Positions 20,976 to 31,280 of a DNA stretch of 64,000 bases are shown one piece after another. Each line of letters starts with the position of its first letter. Within the stretch, counting starts at the first letter, position 1. Origin of the DNA: Episyrphus balteatus (lineage: Eukaryota; Arthropoda; Insecta; Diptera; Syrphidae); NCBI RefSeq assembly GCF_945859705.1, contig NC_079134.1, positions 62,970,437 to 63,034,436 on the forward strand. The letters run 5' to 3'. The notes below the pieces were generated by a model. That model searched no databases. It was not told the DNA's origin and was given only the letters and a program-made list of their open reading frames with translations. The position numbers were made by a program, and so were the translations under genes.

Positions 20976-21760
20976 TTAGACTGATTCAAAAAAAAATTTT
21001 TTGTTTTGTTCAAAGCATTGTTGAAAATATTGTTGGAAATGACGAAAAAAAAATACTGTAAAAGTTTCAGCCCTTAATGTTAACATTTAGTACCGCCGCA
21101 TCGGTGTTTGGAAGTTTTTATCTTTTTAATGGTTCATCCAAAAGGCTTGACAAAATCATTTTCTTTTATACTCTACAAAAAAGCTCTTATTAATTTTTTT
21201 GATTTAACCCCGCGTTTCGAAGTTATTGAACTTTAAAATATAAAAAGTAATTTTTTCTCATTTTTTTCCGATTTTTTGACGAAATTATTAGGTTTTTCAA
21301 AAAATTTGGCAAAATTTTCGAATATTTGTATTCTATGTTGTGTTTTTGTTTCACACATCCTTTTATATAACTCTCAAAGCCCTAATACTATCATATTAGA
21401 TTTCTTCAAAAAATTCGAATTATTCATTTTTTCAACTAAAAATTATTTTAATTAATTTTTCGCGTCCATTTTTTTTTAAATTTTATGAATGCAATTTTGT
21501 AGAGCGTTCAATTTTATACAAGAAAATGATTAAATCTAGCCTTTTTGATGAACCATTAAAAAGATAAAAAATTCTAAACACAAATACACAATCTTTCCCA
21601 TACAAATCGAATGGGAAATAGAAATTTGCGATGCGGCGGTACTAAAAAATGTTAACATTAAGGGCTGAAACTTTTACAGTATTTTTTTTCGTCATTTCCA
21701 ACAATATTTTCAACAATGCTTTGAACTAAAAAAAAAATTTTTTTATTTGAATCAGTCTAA
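20976..21760. mobile_element. TIR element with long arms and TA duplication
   Basis: The outer ends TTAGACTGATTCAAA are inverted, and the arms (about 20976-21140 and 21534-21760) share CAGCCCTTAATGTTAACATTTAGTACCGCCGC-type sequence with gaps. It is flanked by TA. No transposase is visible, so it is a mariner-like non-autonomous element by its duplication. Confidence 0.8.
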
Positions 21761-21777
21761 TATTTATCTTAAAATTA

Positions 21778-22395
21778 CACCGGCACACAAAAAAAAAGTG
21801 TCATGAACCAGAAACCAGACCTATCTTTCTATATGTTTTTGGGCACGCTGAATCCGAATTTGAAGTCCGTTTGGCCCCATTACCCTCCAGTTTTGAGCTG
21901 TGAGTGCATTTTGTTTGAATTTTTATGACTTTTTTTGGAGTTTTTTGCATTTTTCTCAAAACTGAAGGGTGACCGGGCAAAAAGGACTTGAAAATCGTAT
22001 TCAGCGGTTCCAAAAACATATAGAAAGATAGGTCTGCTTCCTGGTACATGAAACTTTTTTTTTTGTGTGCCGGGTATGACAGCGACATGTCGCGACAGTG
22101 CTAGCACACAAAAATAAAAGTTGTATGAACCAGAAACCAGACCTATCTTTCTATATGTTTTTGGGATCGCTGAATCCGAATTTCAAGTCCGTTTTGCCCG
22201 GTCACCCTCCAGTTTTGAGAAAAGTGTAAAAAATACCCCAAAAACTACCTTTTTATGAGTTTTTTGCATATTACTCAAAACTGGAGGGTGACAGGGCCAA
22301 ACGGACTTGAAATTCGGATTCAGCGGGTCCAAAAACATATAGAAAGATAGGTCTGGTTTCTGGTTCATGACACTTTTTTTTTTTGTGTGCCGGTG
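21778..22395. mobile_element. Double fold-back element (two ~290-bp palindromes) with TTA duplication
   Basis: Each half (about 21778-22072 and 22103-22395) is a palindrome whose arms start CCGGCACACAAAAA or GCACACAAAAA and contain ACCAGACCTATCTTTCTATATG. Together they form one unit ending CACCGGCACAC...GTGTGCCGGTG, flanked by TTA on both sides. The two halves are separated by about 30 bp that includes GCGACATGTCGC. TTA duplications point to PIF/Harbinger. Confidence 0.75.
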
Positions 22396-22900
22396 TTATT
22401 TATTAAAAAATATTAACAGTCATATTATTGGATAGTTTCAAAAAAACTTCTATACCTATCAAAAGTTGAAAAATAAAGTGTTATTATTTATTCAATTTTG
22501 TTTTGGTACTCAAATATATAAAAAAAACTAATGTCACGACGTTCCAACAAGGAATCGAACTTGCTTTAAATGGCTTTAAATTTAAACCTGTATACAGAAC
22601 TCGTTTAAATATAATAGCCTGTTTTCACTTAATCCTAAATGAGATAATTTCGCAAATTTGGTCAGTTCCAATTTTATATTAAATAATTTCCTATACGATT
22701 TGACATTCAAAATGAGATAATTTGCGAAATTATCTCATTTGGACCGTATCGAAAACAGACTATAGCTCAATATTAATGTTTATAATTAAAAAAAACTTTT
22801 TTTTTTGTAAAATAAATTAGTTGTCATATACAAAGGTACCATAGCAACTTTTTAATTTTGATGGAACTTAACTATAAAGTAAGATAAATTCAGCGCTTAC

Positions 22901-23489
22901 CTTTAATATAGGCTCTAGCTGGTGAATCGCATATAATGCACCGAAGTTTTACAGTAACTTGATGCGAGTTTATTAGAAATCCATTTGCATTTTCCATATC
23001 ATTAACAAACGGTAAAAGAAACTGCTCAAGATCAGTGCATTTAGATGTTCCACAAAAAATCCCAATGACCATTGGTGGAAACTCCGGCATTTGATGAATG
23101 TTAAACAAAATTGGCCAAAATTCAATTTTTGAACTTTTAAAGACTGGAAGTCCATCCAAGTTTATATTTATTGAAATGGATTTTGATTCATAATTGTCAC
23201 GAAATATGTAATGAATACATTTTTCAAATCCATTGCGCCAATACATTCCATCTGTACCTACCTATTTTCGTGCACACTATATCTAATGGTATTCCCAATA
23301 ATGTCCGCGGGTCTTCTGGCAACTGTTCATGAATGTTGTTGTTCAGTATTTTGATTAGATCTTTTAAAGTGGTGTGAGTAACTCTATGAGAAATTGCCCA
23401 CTGCCGGAGATATGATCTATACGAGGTTTTTTTATGAGGTGCCTCATCGATACTCCACTCGTTTTCTGTGCTGCTTGGAAAATTCAGAT
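22901..23489 (-). pseudogene. CACTA-type transposase, middle exon
   Basis: From an acceptor at 23490-23491 to a GTAAGC donor at 22900. It encodes FPSSTENEWSIDEAPHKK, LRQWAISHRVTHTTLKDLIKILN, LPEDPRTLLGIP and then DGMYWRNGFEKCIHYIF, DGLPVFKSSKIEFWPILFNI, PMVIGIFCGTSKC and RCIICDSPARAYIKG. A 1-base frameshift lies near 23262, between the LLGIP and DGMYW blocks. Splicing across 19973-22900 keeps phase and joins IKG to VANFNAHQGC, the order expected of the family. Confidence 0.8.
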
Positions 23490-23547
23490 CTTAAAAGAAG
23501 TAATTTAAGCATAGATAAAATGGATAGATACAAATTTACAAAAATAC

Positions 23548-23740
23548 CTTCATATTCAATGCGTTCATCGTCAACACATGGCCCAGTTGTTAATGGTGGA
23601 GATGGAAAAGTAATTTTAACGTTGTCCGCAGATATTTCTTTTTCCTTAAGAATTTTAGAAATCTCAACACCTTTTTTAAAAATAGCATCTCGTTTCTTTT
23701 TTTATTTCTCTATAATTAGTTCCTGATCTTTTATATTTTT
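23548..23740 (-). pseudogene. CACTA-type transposase, N-terminal exon (start not found)
   Basis: A Lys-rich start (KRSGTNYREIKKETR) shifts frame into FKKGVEISKILKEKEISADNVKITFPSPPLTTGPCVDDERIEYE, ending at a GTATTT donor (23547). The intron to the next exon is 58 nt, typical of fly genes, and splicing is in phase. The start codon cannot be set: the first frame runs into stops, probably because of a lost base near 23700. Confidence 0.6.
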
Positions 23741-23809
23741 TTCCAAGAATTTTCCATTTTAGTTATTTTTGATTTAATAGAATTGTTGATTTTTGACACC
23801 AGAAAAAAA

Positions 23810-24140
23810 AAACATTCTCAAAATGTCTAACAGAGGTCTCCTTTACTTATATATTAATAGCTTCTCTAGAACTCTTCAAAGAGATCCTACAGGGGCTTAC
23901 TTTCAATTCATTATGCAAGGCTTCTTTGTGATAGCCCCTGCAGGTCTTAAAGAAACCTTTTTTAACTTGCGTAAACAAGGCTTCCTTACAAGTTTTCTAA
24001 GAAGTCTTACAAAGGCCTTCTTGTCTTCCAAAATGGCTGCCTTGCATAAACAAGTGTTAAATCAACCATATGCAAACCATAGCTTGTGGAATCGAAAAAA
24101 ATGGACCTTATGCAAGTTAAATTGTTACTTGGGAAGGTAA
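23810..24140. repeat. Repeat with CAAGTTAAATTGTTACTTGGGA end; related inverted sequence at 28174-28350
   Basis: Its right end (CCTTATGCAAGTTAAATTGTTACTTGGGA) matches the reverse complement of the start of 28174-28350, and both are rich in AAGGCTT and CATAAG motifs. It contains a 115-codon frame with no similarity I recognise, which I treat as chance. Confidence 0.5.
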
Positions 24141-24420
24141 GTAGTATTGTATGTTTTTTTTTTACTAAAGTTAAGTATATTATTATATTTTATTTCTTTT
24201 TTTATTTTATAGGCTATATTATTTTTAGGTAAGTATGTGTTATAATATATTATGGTATTATTATAATGTATGTATTATTATGTTAATTTTTTATTTTTAG
24301 TGGAGGTAAGTATATTATTATATTATTTCTTTTATTTTATTTTATAGACTATATTATTTTTAGGTAAGTATGTTTTATTATGTTGTTATTGTATTATTAG
24401 GAGGTAAGTATTATATTAGG
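24126..24420 (+). repeat. Array of AG/GTAAGT units near the right end of the CACTA-like element
   Basis: GGTAAGTA recurs at about 24136, 24231, 24305, 24362 and 24402. Two copies follow TATTATTTTTAG directly, giving T-rich tract, AG, GTAAGT with nothing between; another has only TGGAG between. The spacers are tandem-like (about 120 bp). It resembles the left array at 10380-10935. Confidence 0.65.
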
Positions 24421-24485
24421 GTGAATATTATTATAAGTTTTGTTTTTTTTTTTATGTTATTATTTATTAATGTGCCGTTCCCCAC

Positions 24486-24552
24486 ACGTTGGTAAAGCAT
24501 TTGTCTAGTAACCCAAGAGTTGTAGGTTCGATCTCCAGCAGCTGCCCATTTT
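24486..24552 (+). repeat. tRNA-like sequence
   Basis: GTTGGTAAAGCATTTG (D-arm-like) and TGTAGGTTCGATCTCCA (T-arm with one mismatch in the stem) are spaced as in a tRNA. The 5' part of the A box is degenerate and no acceptor stem is evident, so it is a tRNA pseudogene or SINE head. Confidence 0.5.
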
Positions 24553-24724
24553 TTTCAATTTTTTTTAATATATTGATGCTTTTTTTTAAGTTGAAACAAC
24601 TTTGATTTAAAGATGTTTTATTACGGTAAACCACTTGAAACTAACGATGTTCTACTTTGATTTTAAAATTTTCGTCTTCAACGCAAAATCATTCCGAAAA
24701 ATAGAATCAACTTGGTTTTCGTTG

Positions 24725-24750
24725 ATTTTAAGTTGTTTTTTCCCTCAGTG
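24725..24750 (-). repeat. Right terminal inverted repeat of the CACTA-like element
   Basis: Read on the minus strand it begins CACTGAGGGAAAAAACAAC. The TG duplication follows at 24751-24752. Confidence 0.8.
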
Positions 24751-24752
24751 TG

Positions 24753-26080
24753 CAAATTGCTCTCAATAAGCTACTAAAATAGGCAACAAACTGTGGATTG
24801 GGGGTAAATCCTCAAAAAACAGAACCTGTCCTCTTGACAAAGAAATATAAAATTGCACAACTAGACCCCCCTCTATTAATGGTGTTCCACTTACTTTCGT
24901 GAATGAAGCAAAATACCTGGGTCTTATTTTGAAAATTGAACTGGAAAACCAACATACAAAAAAGAATAAGAAAAGCTACAGTGGCACTCTTCTCTTGCAA
25001 AAAAGCTATAGGAAACAAATGGGGACTGTCCCCTAAAATAACTAAATAACTGGTGGGCTGCTCTGGAAAAAGTAACACATCGCGACAAGCTAAGCAAAGT
25101 CCAACGTTAAGCCTGCATGTGTGTCAGTGGAGCTCTCCGTTCAACCCCTTCCGCCGCTTTAGATATACATATTACTCAATCTTCCACCCATAGATATATT
25201 CATCAAGCAAGTGACCGCCAGCGCTGCTATTCGTCTCGAAGCCATCTCTCAATAACTCTATTGGCCACACAAATATTCTGAATTCATTCGGATCAATCCA
25301 CAATCGCTCCGACTACACCATCCCACAATTAGTTTTTGGCAATAATTTTGAAGTCACCATCCCAAATAGATCGGAATGGGACAATGCCTAGTTTCTGAGA
25401 GATGATTCAATCCAGTAGGTGGCGGGTTTTACTCAGAAAGACTTAATCTTAGTATCTTCTTCCGTCTCCCTAATTACTGAAGCGTGTTCCAAGCGGAAAT
25501 AATGGCTATTAAAGAGGTATTGACTTGGCTCAAAGAAAACGTGATATCAACATCGGATATCCGCATCTTCTCTGATAGCCAGGCTGCCCTAAAATCGTTA
25601 GCTTCGGTTTCCACAAACTCCGTAACTGCCCACGACTGTCGATCATTTCTCATGGAGATGTCAAAACAGTTCACCTCTTATGGGTGCCGGGTCGTAGAGA
25701 TAATCTGGGAAACTGCGAAGCAGATAAACTCGCCAGAAATGGAACTCTAATACCAATTTTACCGAACGTGCAAACTCATGCTGAAACAAGAAGCCATAGA
25801 AAGAGGCAACAAACACAAGATGGTCAAACATTATAACATGCCAAACGACCAAGCAGATCTGGCCTAGGCTAGATCCAAAACGTTAAAAAAATGTATTGTC
25901 TCTAAGCAGATTGCATAACAGCTCTGTAATAGGTGTCCTAACAGGACACTGTCTTATAGGTAGACACGCCATAAGGCTTGGCGTAGTCTCTAACGATTCT
26001 GTAGAAGTTAAGTTGCCTTGATGAGGAAGAAGAAGAAACAATCCAACATCTTCTCTGCTCATACGTCTACTGGAAAGGTC
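24753..26080 (+). pseudogene. nLTR-A ORF2, 3' half: RT thumb, RNase H and C-terminal zinc-type region
   Basis: This is the direct continuation of the frame cut at 9643. The first codons (CAAATTGCTCTCAATAAGC) follow on from CTTATG. It encodes the RT thumb (NPQKTE, KYLGL), linker, an RNase H domain with FSDSQAALKSL near 25570-25602, and a C-terminal region GHCLIGRHAIRLG...EEEETIQHLLC, the usual end of such elements. Many stops and frameshifts are present (for example near 25035 and 25110). It is the oldest layer in this part of the window. Confidence 0.85.
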
Positions 26081-26142
26081 TACTGGAAAGGGCTCATACG
26101 TCTACTGGAAAGGGCAGGACCCCTTTCCAGTAGACGTAAAAA
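26066..26142. repeat. Short repeated CGTCTACTGGAAAGG motif with hairpin
   Basis: The motif GTCTACTGGAAAGG occurs three times and once inverted (CCTTTCCAGTAGACG), forming a hairpin around GGCAGGACCCC at about 26112. Confidence 0.7.
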
Positions 26143-26374
26143 ATAATTGCAAAGATATTTCTTAGAAGATACTAGTGAACTAATTAATACTTACGTCTTC
26201 AACCTTCACTTCATTATAAGCTCCAACTGGTTTAATTAGTGAGGAATTTCCTTGCAAATCATGGTATCCCAACAAATCAATAAGTGGTTTAAGTGTGTCA
26301 GTCGTTTTCCTGACAGCCATTTCTACCTAACCTTACCTATTATCCCACTTGATCCATATAGATCCTTAATTGAC

Positions 26375-26465
26375 ACGTATTACAACAACTACATGAGATC
26401 TTGCTTTTCATCAGGATCACGGAATCGTGATCTTGCTTTTGATCTCATGTAGTTGTTGTAATACA
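26375..26465. repeat. Inverted repeat (hairpin)
   Basis: GTATTACAACAACTACATGAGATC near 26378-26401 is matched inverted at about 26440-26465, with CAGGATCACGGAATCGTGATC in the loop forming a smaller stem. No coding content. Confidence 0.8.
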
Positions 26466-26755
26466 TGTTAAATAAAGCACTTAACCACTAAAACGCAATA
26501 AATTAAAATAAAAACACAAAACATAGCCACATAGCCATGTTTGTACTTTGTTTTGTTCATCAAAAAATGTAAACACAAATTGAAAAAATAATAAGGAAAT
26601 GAAAAATAATAAAACCACTTTGTATTGTTTTTGAAACACTTTTTTATTGAAGGTTTTTGAATGAACAACAACAACTTGTGTGTGTTACCACCAAGTTCAT
26701 AGGCTGGAGTTATAGCTATTTCACGGAGACCAACCCGATCATCAGACTTTGAATG
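26466..26755. other. AT-rich spacer; shares blocks with 42530-42640
   Basis: CCACTAAAACGC and GCCATGTTTGTA.TTTGTT, and TTTTTGAAACACTTTTTTATT, also occur near 42530-42640, so this is repetitive. No gene seen. Confidence 0.5.
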
Positions 26756-27939
26756 GAATGAATGAATGAATGAATGAATGAATGAATGAATGAATGAATG
26801 AATGAATGAATGAATGAATGAATGAATGAATGAATGAATGAATGAATGAATGAATGAATGAATGAATGAATGAATGAATGAATGAATGAATGAATGAATG
26901 AATGAATGAATGAATGAATGAATGAATGAATGAATGAATGAATGAATGAATGAATGAATGAATGAATGAATGAATGAATGAATGAATGAATGAATGAATG
27001 AATGAATGAATGAATGAATGAATGAATGAATGAATGAATGAATGAATGAATGAATGAATGAATGAATGAATGAATGAATGAATGAATGAATGAATGAATG
27101 AATGAATGAATGAATGAATGAATGAATGAATGAATGAATGAATGAATGAATGAATGAATGAATGAATGAATGAATGAATGAATGAATGAATGAATGAATG
27201 AATGAATGAATGAATGAATGAATGAATGAATGAATGAATGAATGAATGAATGAATGAATGAATGAATGAATGAATGAATGAATGAATGAATGAATGAATG
27301 AATGAATGAATGAATGAATGAATGAATGAATGAATGAATGAATGAATGAATGAATGAATGAATGAATGAATGAATGAATGAATGAATGAATGAATGAATG
27401 AATGAATGAATGAATGAATGAATGAATGAATGAATGAATGAATGAATGAATGAATGAATGAATGAATGAATGAATGAATGAATGAATGAATGAATGAATG
27501 AATGAATGAATGAATGAATGAATGAATGAATGAATGAATGAATGAATGAATGAATGAATGAATGAATGAATGAATGAATGAATGAATGAATGAATGAATG
27601 AATGAATGAATGAATGAATGAATGAATGAATGAATGAATGAATGAATGAATGAATGAATGAATGAATGAATGAATGAATGAATGAATGAATGAATGAATG
27701 AATGAATGAATGAATGAATGAATGAATGAATGAATGAATGAATGAATGAATGAATGAATGAATGAATGAATGAATGAATGAATGAATGAATGAATGAATG
27801 AATGAATGAATGAATGAATGAATGAATGAATGAATGAATGAATGAATGAATGAATGAATGAATGAATGAATGAATGAATGAATGAATGAATGAATGAATG
27901 AATGAATGAATGAATGAATGAATGAATGAATGAATGAAT
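26756..27939. repeat. (GAAT)n microsatellite, about 296 uninterrupted units
   Basis: 1,184 bp of GAAT repeats with no interruption visible, ending in GAATTAATG. The flanks are unrelated unique-looking sequence. Confidence 0.98.
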
Positions 27940-28030
27940 TAATGTTGGGTGGGGGGAAGTTGCACTGCGACCTTAAAATTCAATTGTGCCCCCTTATTTG
28001 GCTGCAATTTACTTCTTACAGCACGGTCTC

Positions 28031-28493
28031 CAGTTTGATACTTTTGATTAGCTGGAGTATTTCTATCGACGGTAGATCTTTACTTGTTACCTGGTGCTGG
28101 CCCAGGGGGCCTATTCTGGTTCTGTGAATAAGTGAAACGAATAGTTTTTCACTTGCTCACTCCTTTGATTCTTCCCAAGTAACAATTTAGCTTTCATAAG
28201 GGTCAATGCAAGCTATTTTTTGGCTTTCATAACAAGAAGAACAGGTCTTATGCAAATCATTTTGGCGCATTTTACCGAAATTGCATAGGACTTTCCTTCA
28301 TAGGTAATCCACAAGCTAATAGCTTGTGACAAACAGCTTAAAATGGCCTTCAGTTTGATACTTTTGATTAGCTGGAGTATTTCTATCGACGGTAGATCTT
28401 TACTTGTTTCCTGGTGCTGGCCCAGGGGGCCTATTCTGGTTCTGTGAATAAGTGAAACGAATAGCTTTTCACTTGTTCACTCCTTTGATTCTT
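28031..28493. repeat. 143-bp direct repeat pair (28031-28173 and 28351-28493) around a separate insertion
   Basis: Both copies run from CAGTTTGATACTTTTGATTAG to CACTCCTTTGATTCTT with only a few differences. Each contains GCTGGCCCAGGGGGCC. The 177 bp between them starts CCCAAGTAACAATTTAGC and is related, inverted, to the end of the repeat at 23810-24140. Confidence 0.85.
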
Positions 28494-28660
28494 ATTGTTC
28501 TGTGAAAAAATGAAAACAAACATCGAAAATATTCATATAATTATATTTCTTTCAGTAAATTATTCATAATATTATAGGACGAGAGTCGGTTTTGTTTCAA
28601 ATGAATCGAAAAAATGAAAAGAATATTTGAAAGCGAAAATGAAAAAGTTTTCTTTTCGAT

Positions 28661-29023
28661 TCACGGTTTCACAGAACCAGAATTGGCCCCCAGGTGTCTG
28701 TGTCGTTGGTGCATCAGTGCTTCACAGTTGGCCAGTATGTGTTTTGGTGTCTCTTCATTATTGTTGCAGAATCTACAAATGGCACTGTCTGCCAGGCCAA
28801 GATTGTTAAGTTGTTTTCTAAATTTTAAGTGGCCTATAAGGATTGCTGTTATTATTCTCGGGTTATTTATACTCAGGTTAATGCAGGTTTTAAATCTTTT
28901 TTGGTTGTAATTCTCAAGTAGTGATGTTGCCTGTCTGAGTTTAGGAGTTTCTTTCCAAATTTTTGTTCGTTTGGCCTCCTCATCGGTTTTTACCATTTGT
29001 TTGATCGTGCTGTAAAAAGAGCG
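28661..29023 (-). pseudogene. C-terminal piece of a non-LTR retrotransposon ORF2
   Basis: The minus-strand frame reads IWKETPKLRQATSLL, NPRIITAILIGHLKFRKQLNNLGLADSAICRFCNNNEETPKHILANCEALMHQRHRHLG. The CX2C...HX4C-type ending is the usual C-terminus after RNase H in I/LOA-type elements. It is joined, at a perfect hairpin, to plus-strand ORF1-like sequence of the nLTR-A family. Confidence 0.75.
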
Positions 29024-29051
29024 GTTTGCACCTGCTTTTGCAGGTGCAAAC
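29024..29051. repeat. Perfect 12-bp-arm hairpin at an inversion junction
   Basis: GTTTGCACCTGC, four T, then GCAGGTGCAAAC. It separates a minus-strand retrotransposon 3' piece from a plus-strand ORF1 piece. Confidence 0.85.
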
Positions 29052-29090
29052 AAACAAACAAAACAAAAAAAACCTGACGGAAAGCAAGGC

Positions 29091-29745
29091 TTGCCGGCCA
29101 TTAGCTCTAAGTTAGTTGAAAATCCTACGCAAGCAAGTGAAGCGACAGCCTTGCCAACGTCCACTACTAGCAGGACGGGGTCAAATCCTAATGCTAGTAG
29201 TAAGAACAATCTTCCGGGAACTGCGCCTCTGCTGCCACCGGTTCGCGATGAGGGAGTGGATAGCAACCCAACGGCAAACCAAGGTGACGGAATGTCTCTC
29301 CAGGAAGAAAACAAACTTCCAGGGTTGGCACCTCTGCTGCCACTGGTCTGCGGCGAGGGAGTGAAGAACGACCAAACCGCCAACCAAGTGACGGAACGCC
29401 TCTCCCGGAAGGAAAAATGGAAAAGTTAAAAACTGTTTTGTGGGCGGTGTCTCTGCTGCCACGGGTCTGTGATGGCCAAGGTGAAGGAGCACCCAAACCG
29501 GATAGTTTAAATGTCCAAGGGGGGGAGAGCAAAGCTGCTATTAGCAACTCTGCCTCAACCTCTAATGCCCGAAATATAAGCGATACGGGGAGGAATATCG
29601 TGGCGGGAAGGGTTAGTGATACTAAAACCGCTGGCCACGATAAGTCATCCTCGAATCCAGTTGATCCTTCCTTTGGTGCATATAACTTCACCCAAAACTA
29701 TAAGGTCACATTCCCCTCACGACATGAATGGGAACAGAACAGACC
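29091..29745 (+). pseudogene. nLTR-A ORF1-like region and RT/RNase H linker (fragmented)
   Basis: The first part (KLVENPTQASEATALPTS, SRTGSNPNASSKNNLPGTA) is found again on the minus strand at 57600-57730, upstream of the second nLTR-A copy, so it is probably the N-terminal part of ORF1. It contains a degenerate repeat (NLPGTAPLLPPV / KLPGLAPLLPLV). The last part (YKVTFPSRHEWEQNR) resembles the linker before RNase H and runs into the BEL insertion at 29746. The frame continues at 34105 with the RNase H start. Confidence 0.6.
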
Positions 29746-30095
29746 TGAAGAAATTAACACCAATATTATTTCAATATAAAACGACTACTCTGTGTCGTGT
29801 CTAAAACTGAACTATTTTATTTAAGTACAACTAAACTACATTACAGCTATTTCTTATATCTAATACAAATATTTCTTAACCTATCTTATCTCTATTTGAA
29901 TACGGATATCGACTGTATAACGCGCCGCATCCCTTGTAGACACAACATGCTGCTTCCAGATGTGAGTCATAAACACAATCTATGCATTCTTTTATTGTGG
30001 TATACAAAGGATCAGCACGGCACACAAAGTCTATCTATCCCTCCTCATGTAAAGCTACCTGCGCATATGTATAATCTTAACTAGATAATTCAACA
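29746..30095 (-). repeat. 3' LTR of the BEL/Pao element (minus orientation)
   Basis: 350 bp, differing from the other LTR by a handful of substitutions (for example ATAACGCGCC against ATGACGCGTC). On the minus strand a purine-rich GGCGGGAGTA precedes it and could be the polypurine tract. Confidence 0.93.
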
Positions 30096-31280
30096 TACTC
30101 CCGCCATTGACATCATTGCAAATGTGTCAATTTAAGTGATGAGTGCAGGCCTGTAGCAATACCGTTGTGGGAACTCGGCAGTGGTGTTTTGGTAGGATTC
30201 GAATTATTTTGATGATGTTGGATGTTGCTTCATTACTTTCTCAAAGGTATCTCAACGTGTGAAATTCGAAACAAATAAATCTCCAAGCAATCTTGTTCTG
30301 CCAAGCGTCTACCAGTATCTTCAAAGCTGCACATGAGACGTTCTGCCATCCCATTATAATTTAATTTCAAGGGGGCATTTTGATGTCTTCAGATGCTGTC
30401 TTACGAGAAATTTAGACTCCGTGTGTCCCAGCAGTTTCTCCTTCTGACTTCATTAAACTAGTGAACAGATAACAAGTGAACTCCAGGTTGCTTGCTTCAT
30501 GTTGAAGATTTTGTTGCAGGATTTAAACAGTTTAAGAGCTTGTCCCTTATCTATATCTGTGATTTTTTATCCTTTCGTCAAAACCTTTTATATACCGAAT
30601 AAGGTTGTTCAAGAATTGTTTTATTGAAGTAAATAGGTGCAAGATCGAAGGTCATGAATTACTTGAATGGTTATTCTTCCTTTCCTTGTAATCGCAGGTA
30701 TCTTCCAGTTTCCAATCATGCACAAAATAATCGAATCGACCACGAACCATTTTTTTACATTTTCCAAGTCCTTTGTTCTTGTAGATGCTTTCTGAATACG
30801 TCTCTGCTTTTGGTTTTGAATATGCTTATGAGGTAGGTACTCGAGAAACTTACAATTATGTATATACAAGCATACATTTTTATATTGGCATAATAATGGT
30901 TAAAGAAATAAAAACAAAACTAATACGAATTATTTGAAATTTAAGTATAATTATTTAACCAATCTATTTTCTTTTTTAAATATTTAGAAACAATTTATTG
31001 AAGGTTAAAGTGAATTAATTTGAATTCTTACATTAATTTTTGTTACGACATACATACATATTGAAATATTAATAGATTTTAATTTAAAATTGTATTTTAG
31101 ATTCAATAAATGAACATTGCAATGTGAGAATGTACTTATGTTATAAAAAGTTTGATTACTCTTGTCATTAATATGCTTTTCTTTATAAACTTACAAAAAA
31201 GTAGATTTTGCATAATTAATTTGTTCAATGTTTACAAAATATTTTAACTAACGATTTCTACAATTGATACAAGGTATTCC
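30096..31280 (-). other. Internal non-coding part of the BEL/Pao element
   Basis: AT-rich, with only short broken frames on either strand. No pol domain could be recognised. It probably holds the scar of a large pol deletion. Confidence 0.6.

Larger units (their letters stand above)
19973..22900 (-). other. Second intron of the transposase gene, loaded with insertions
   Basis: The 2,928-nt intron (GTAAGC...TTTGTAG) contains a solo gypsy LTR, a TA-flanked TIR element, a double fold-back element and two short palindromic MITE-like copies (around 20130-20350 and 22615-22765, both built on AAATGAG(A/T)TAATTTCGCAAA). Most of its length comes from these insertions. Confidence 0.75.
9644..24750. 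mobile_element. CACTA (EnSpm)-like DNA transposon, 15.1 kb, heavily invaded
   Basis: The ends are CACTGAGCGAAAAAAC (from 9644) and, inverted, CACTGAGGGAAAAAAC (ending 24750), an imperfect TIR of about 26 bp, with subterminal GTTGATTT(A/T)AAGTTG near 9686 and 24721. A 2-bp TG duplication flanks it (9642-9643 and 24751-24752). Removing it reconnects the nLTR-A reverse-transcriptase frame without a gap, which fixes both borders. Inside are a CACTA-type transposase gene on the minus strand, a DUF4806-like exon and acidic ORF on the plus strand, and later insertions: gypsy copy 2, a solo LTR and several small TIR elements. About 8 kb remain once the recognised insertions are subtracted. Confidence 0.8.

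Noticed and set aside
23793..24140. A 115-codon plus-strand ORF ending near a GTAAGT donor
   Set aside because: Its sequence lies in a repeat with an inverted relative at 28174-28350 and has no recognised motif, so I kept it as a repeat rather than a gene.
26756..27939. A CRISPR-like or satellite array
   Set aside because: The repeat is a simple tetranucleotide without spacers.
29181..29691. Minus-strand ORFs of 103 and 165 codons with Pro/Trp-rich sequence
   Set aside because: They are antisense to the plus-strand nLTR-A ORF1-like region, which is supported by a second copy at 57600-57790.
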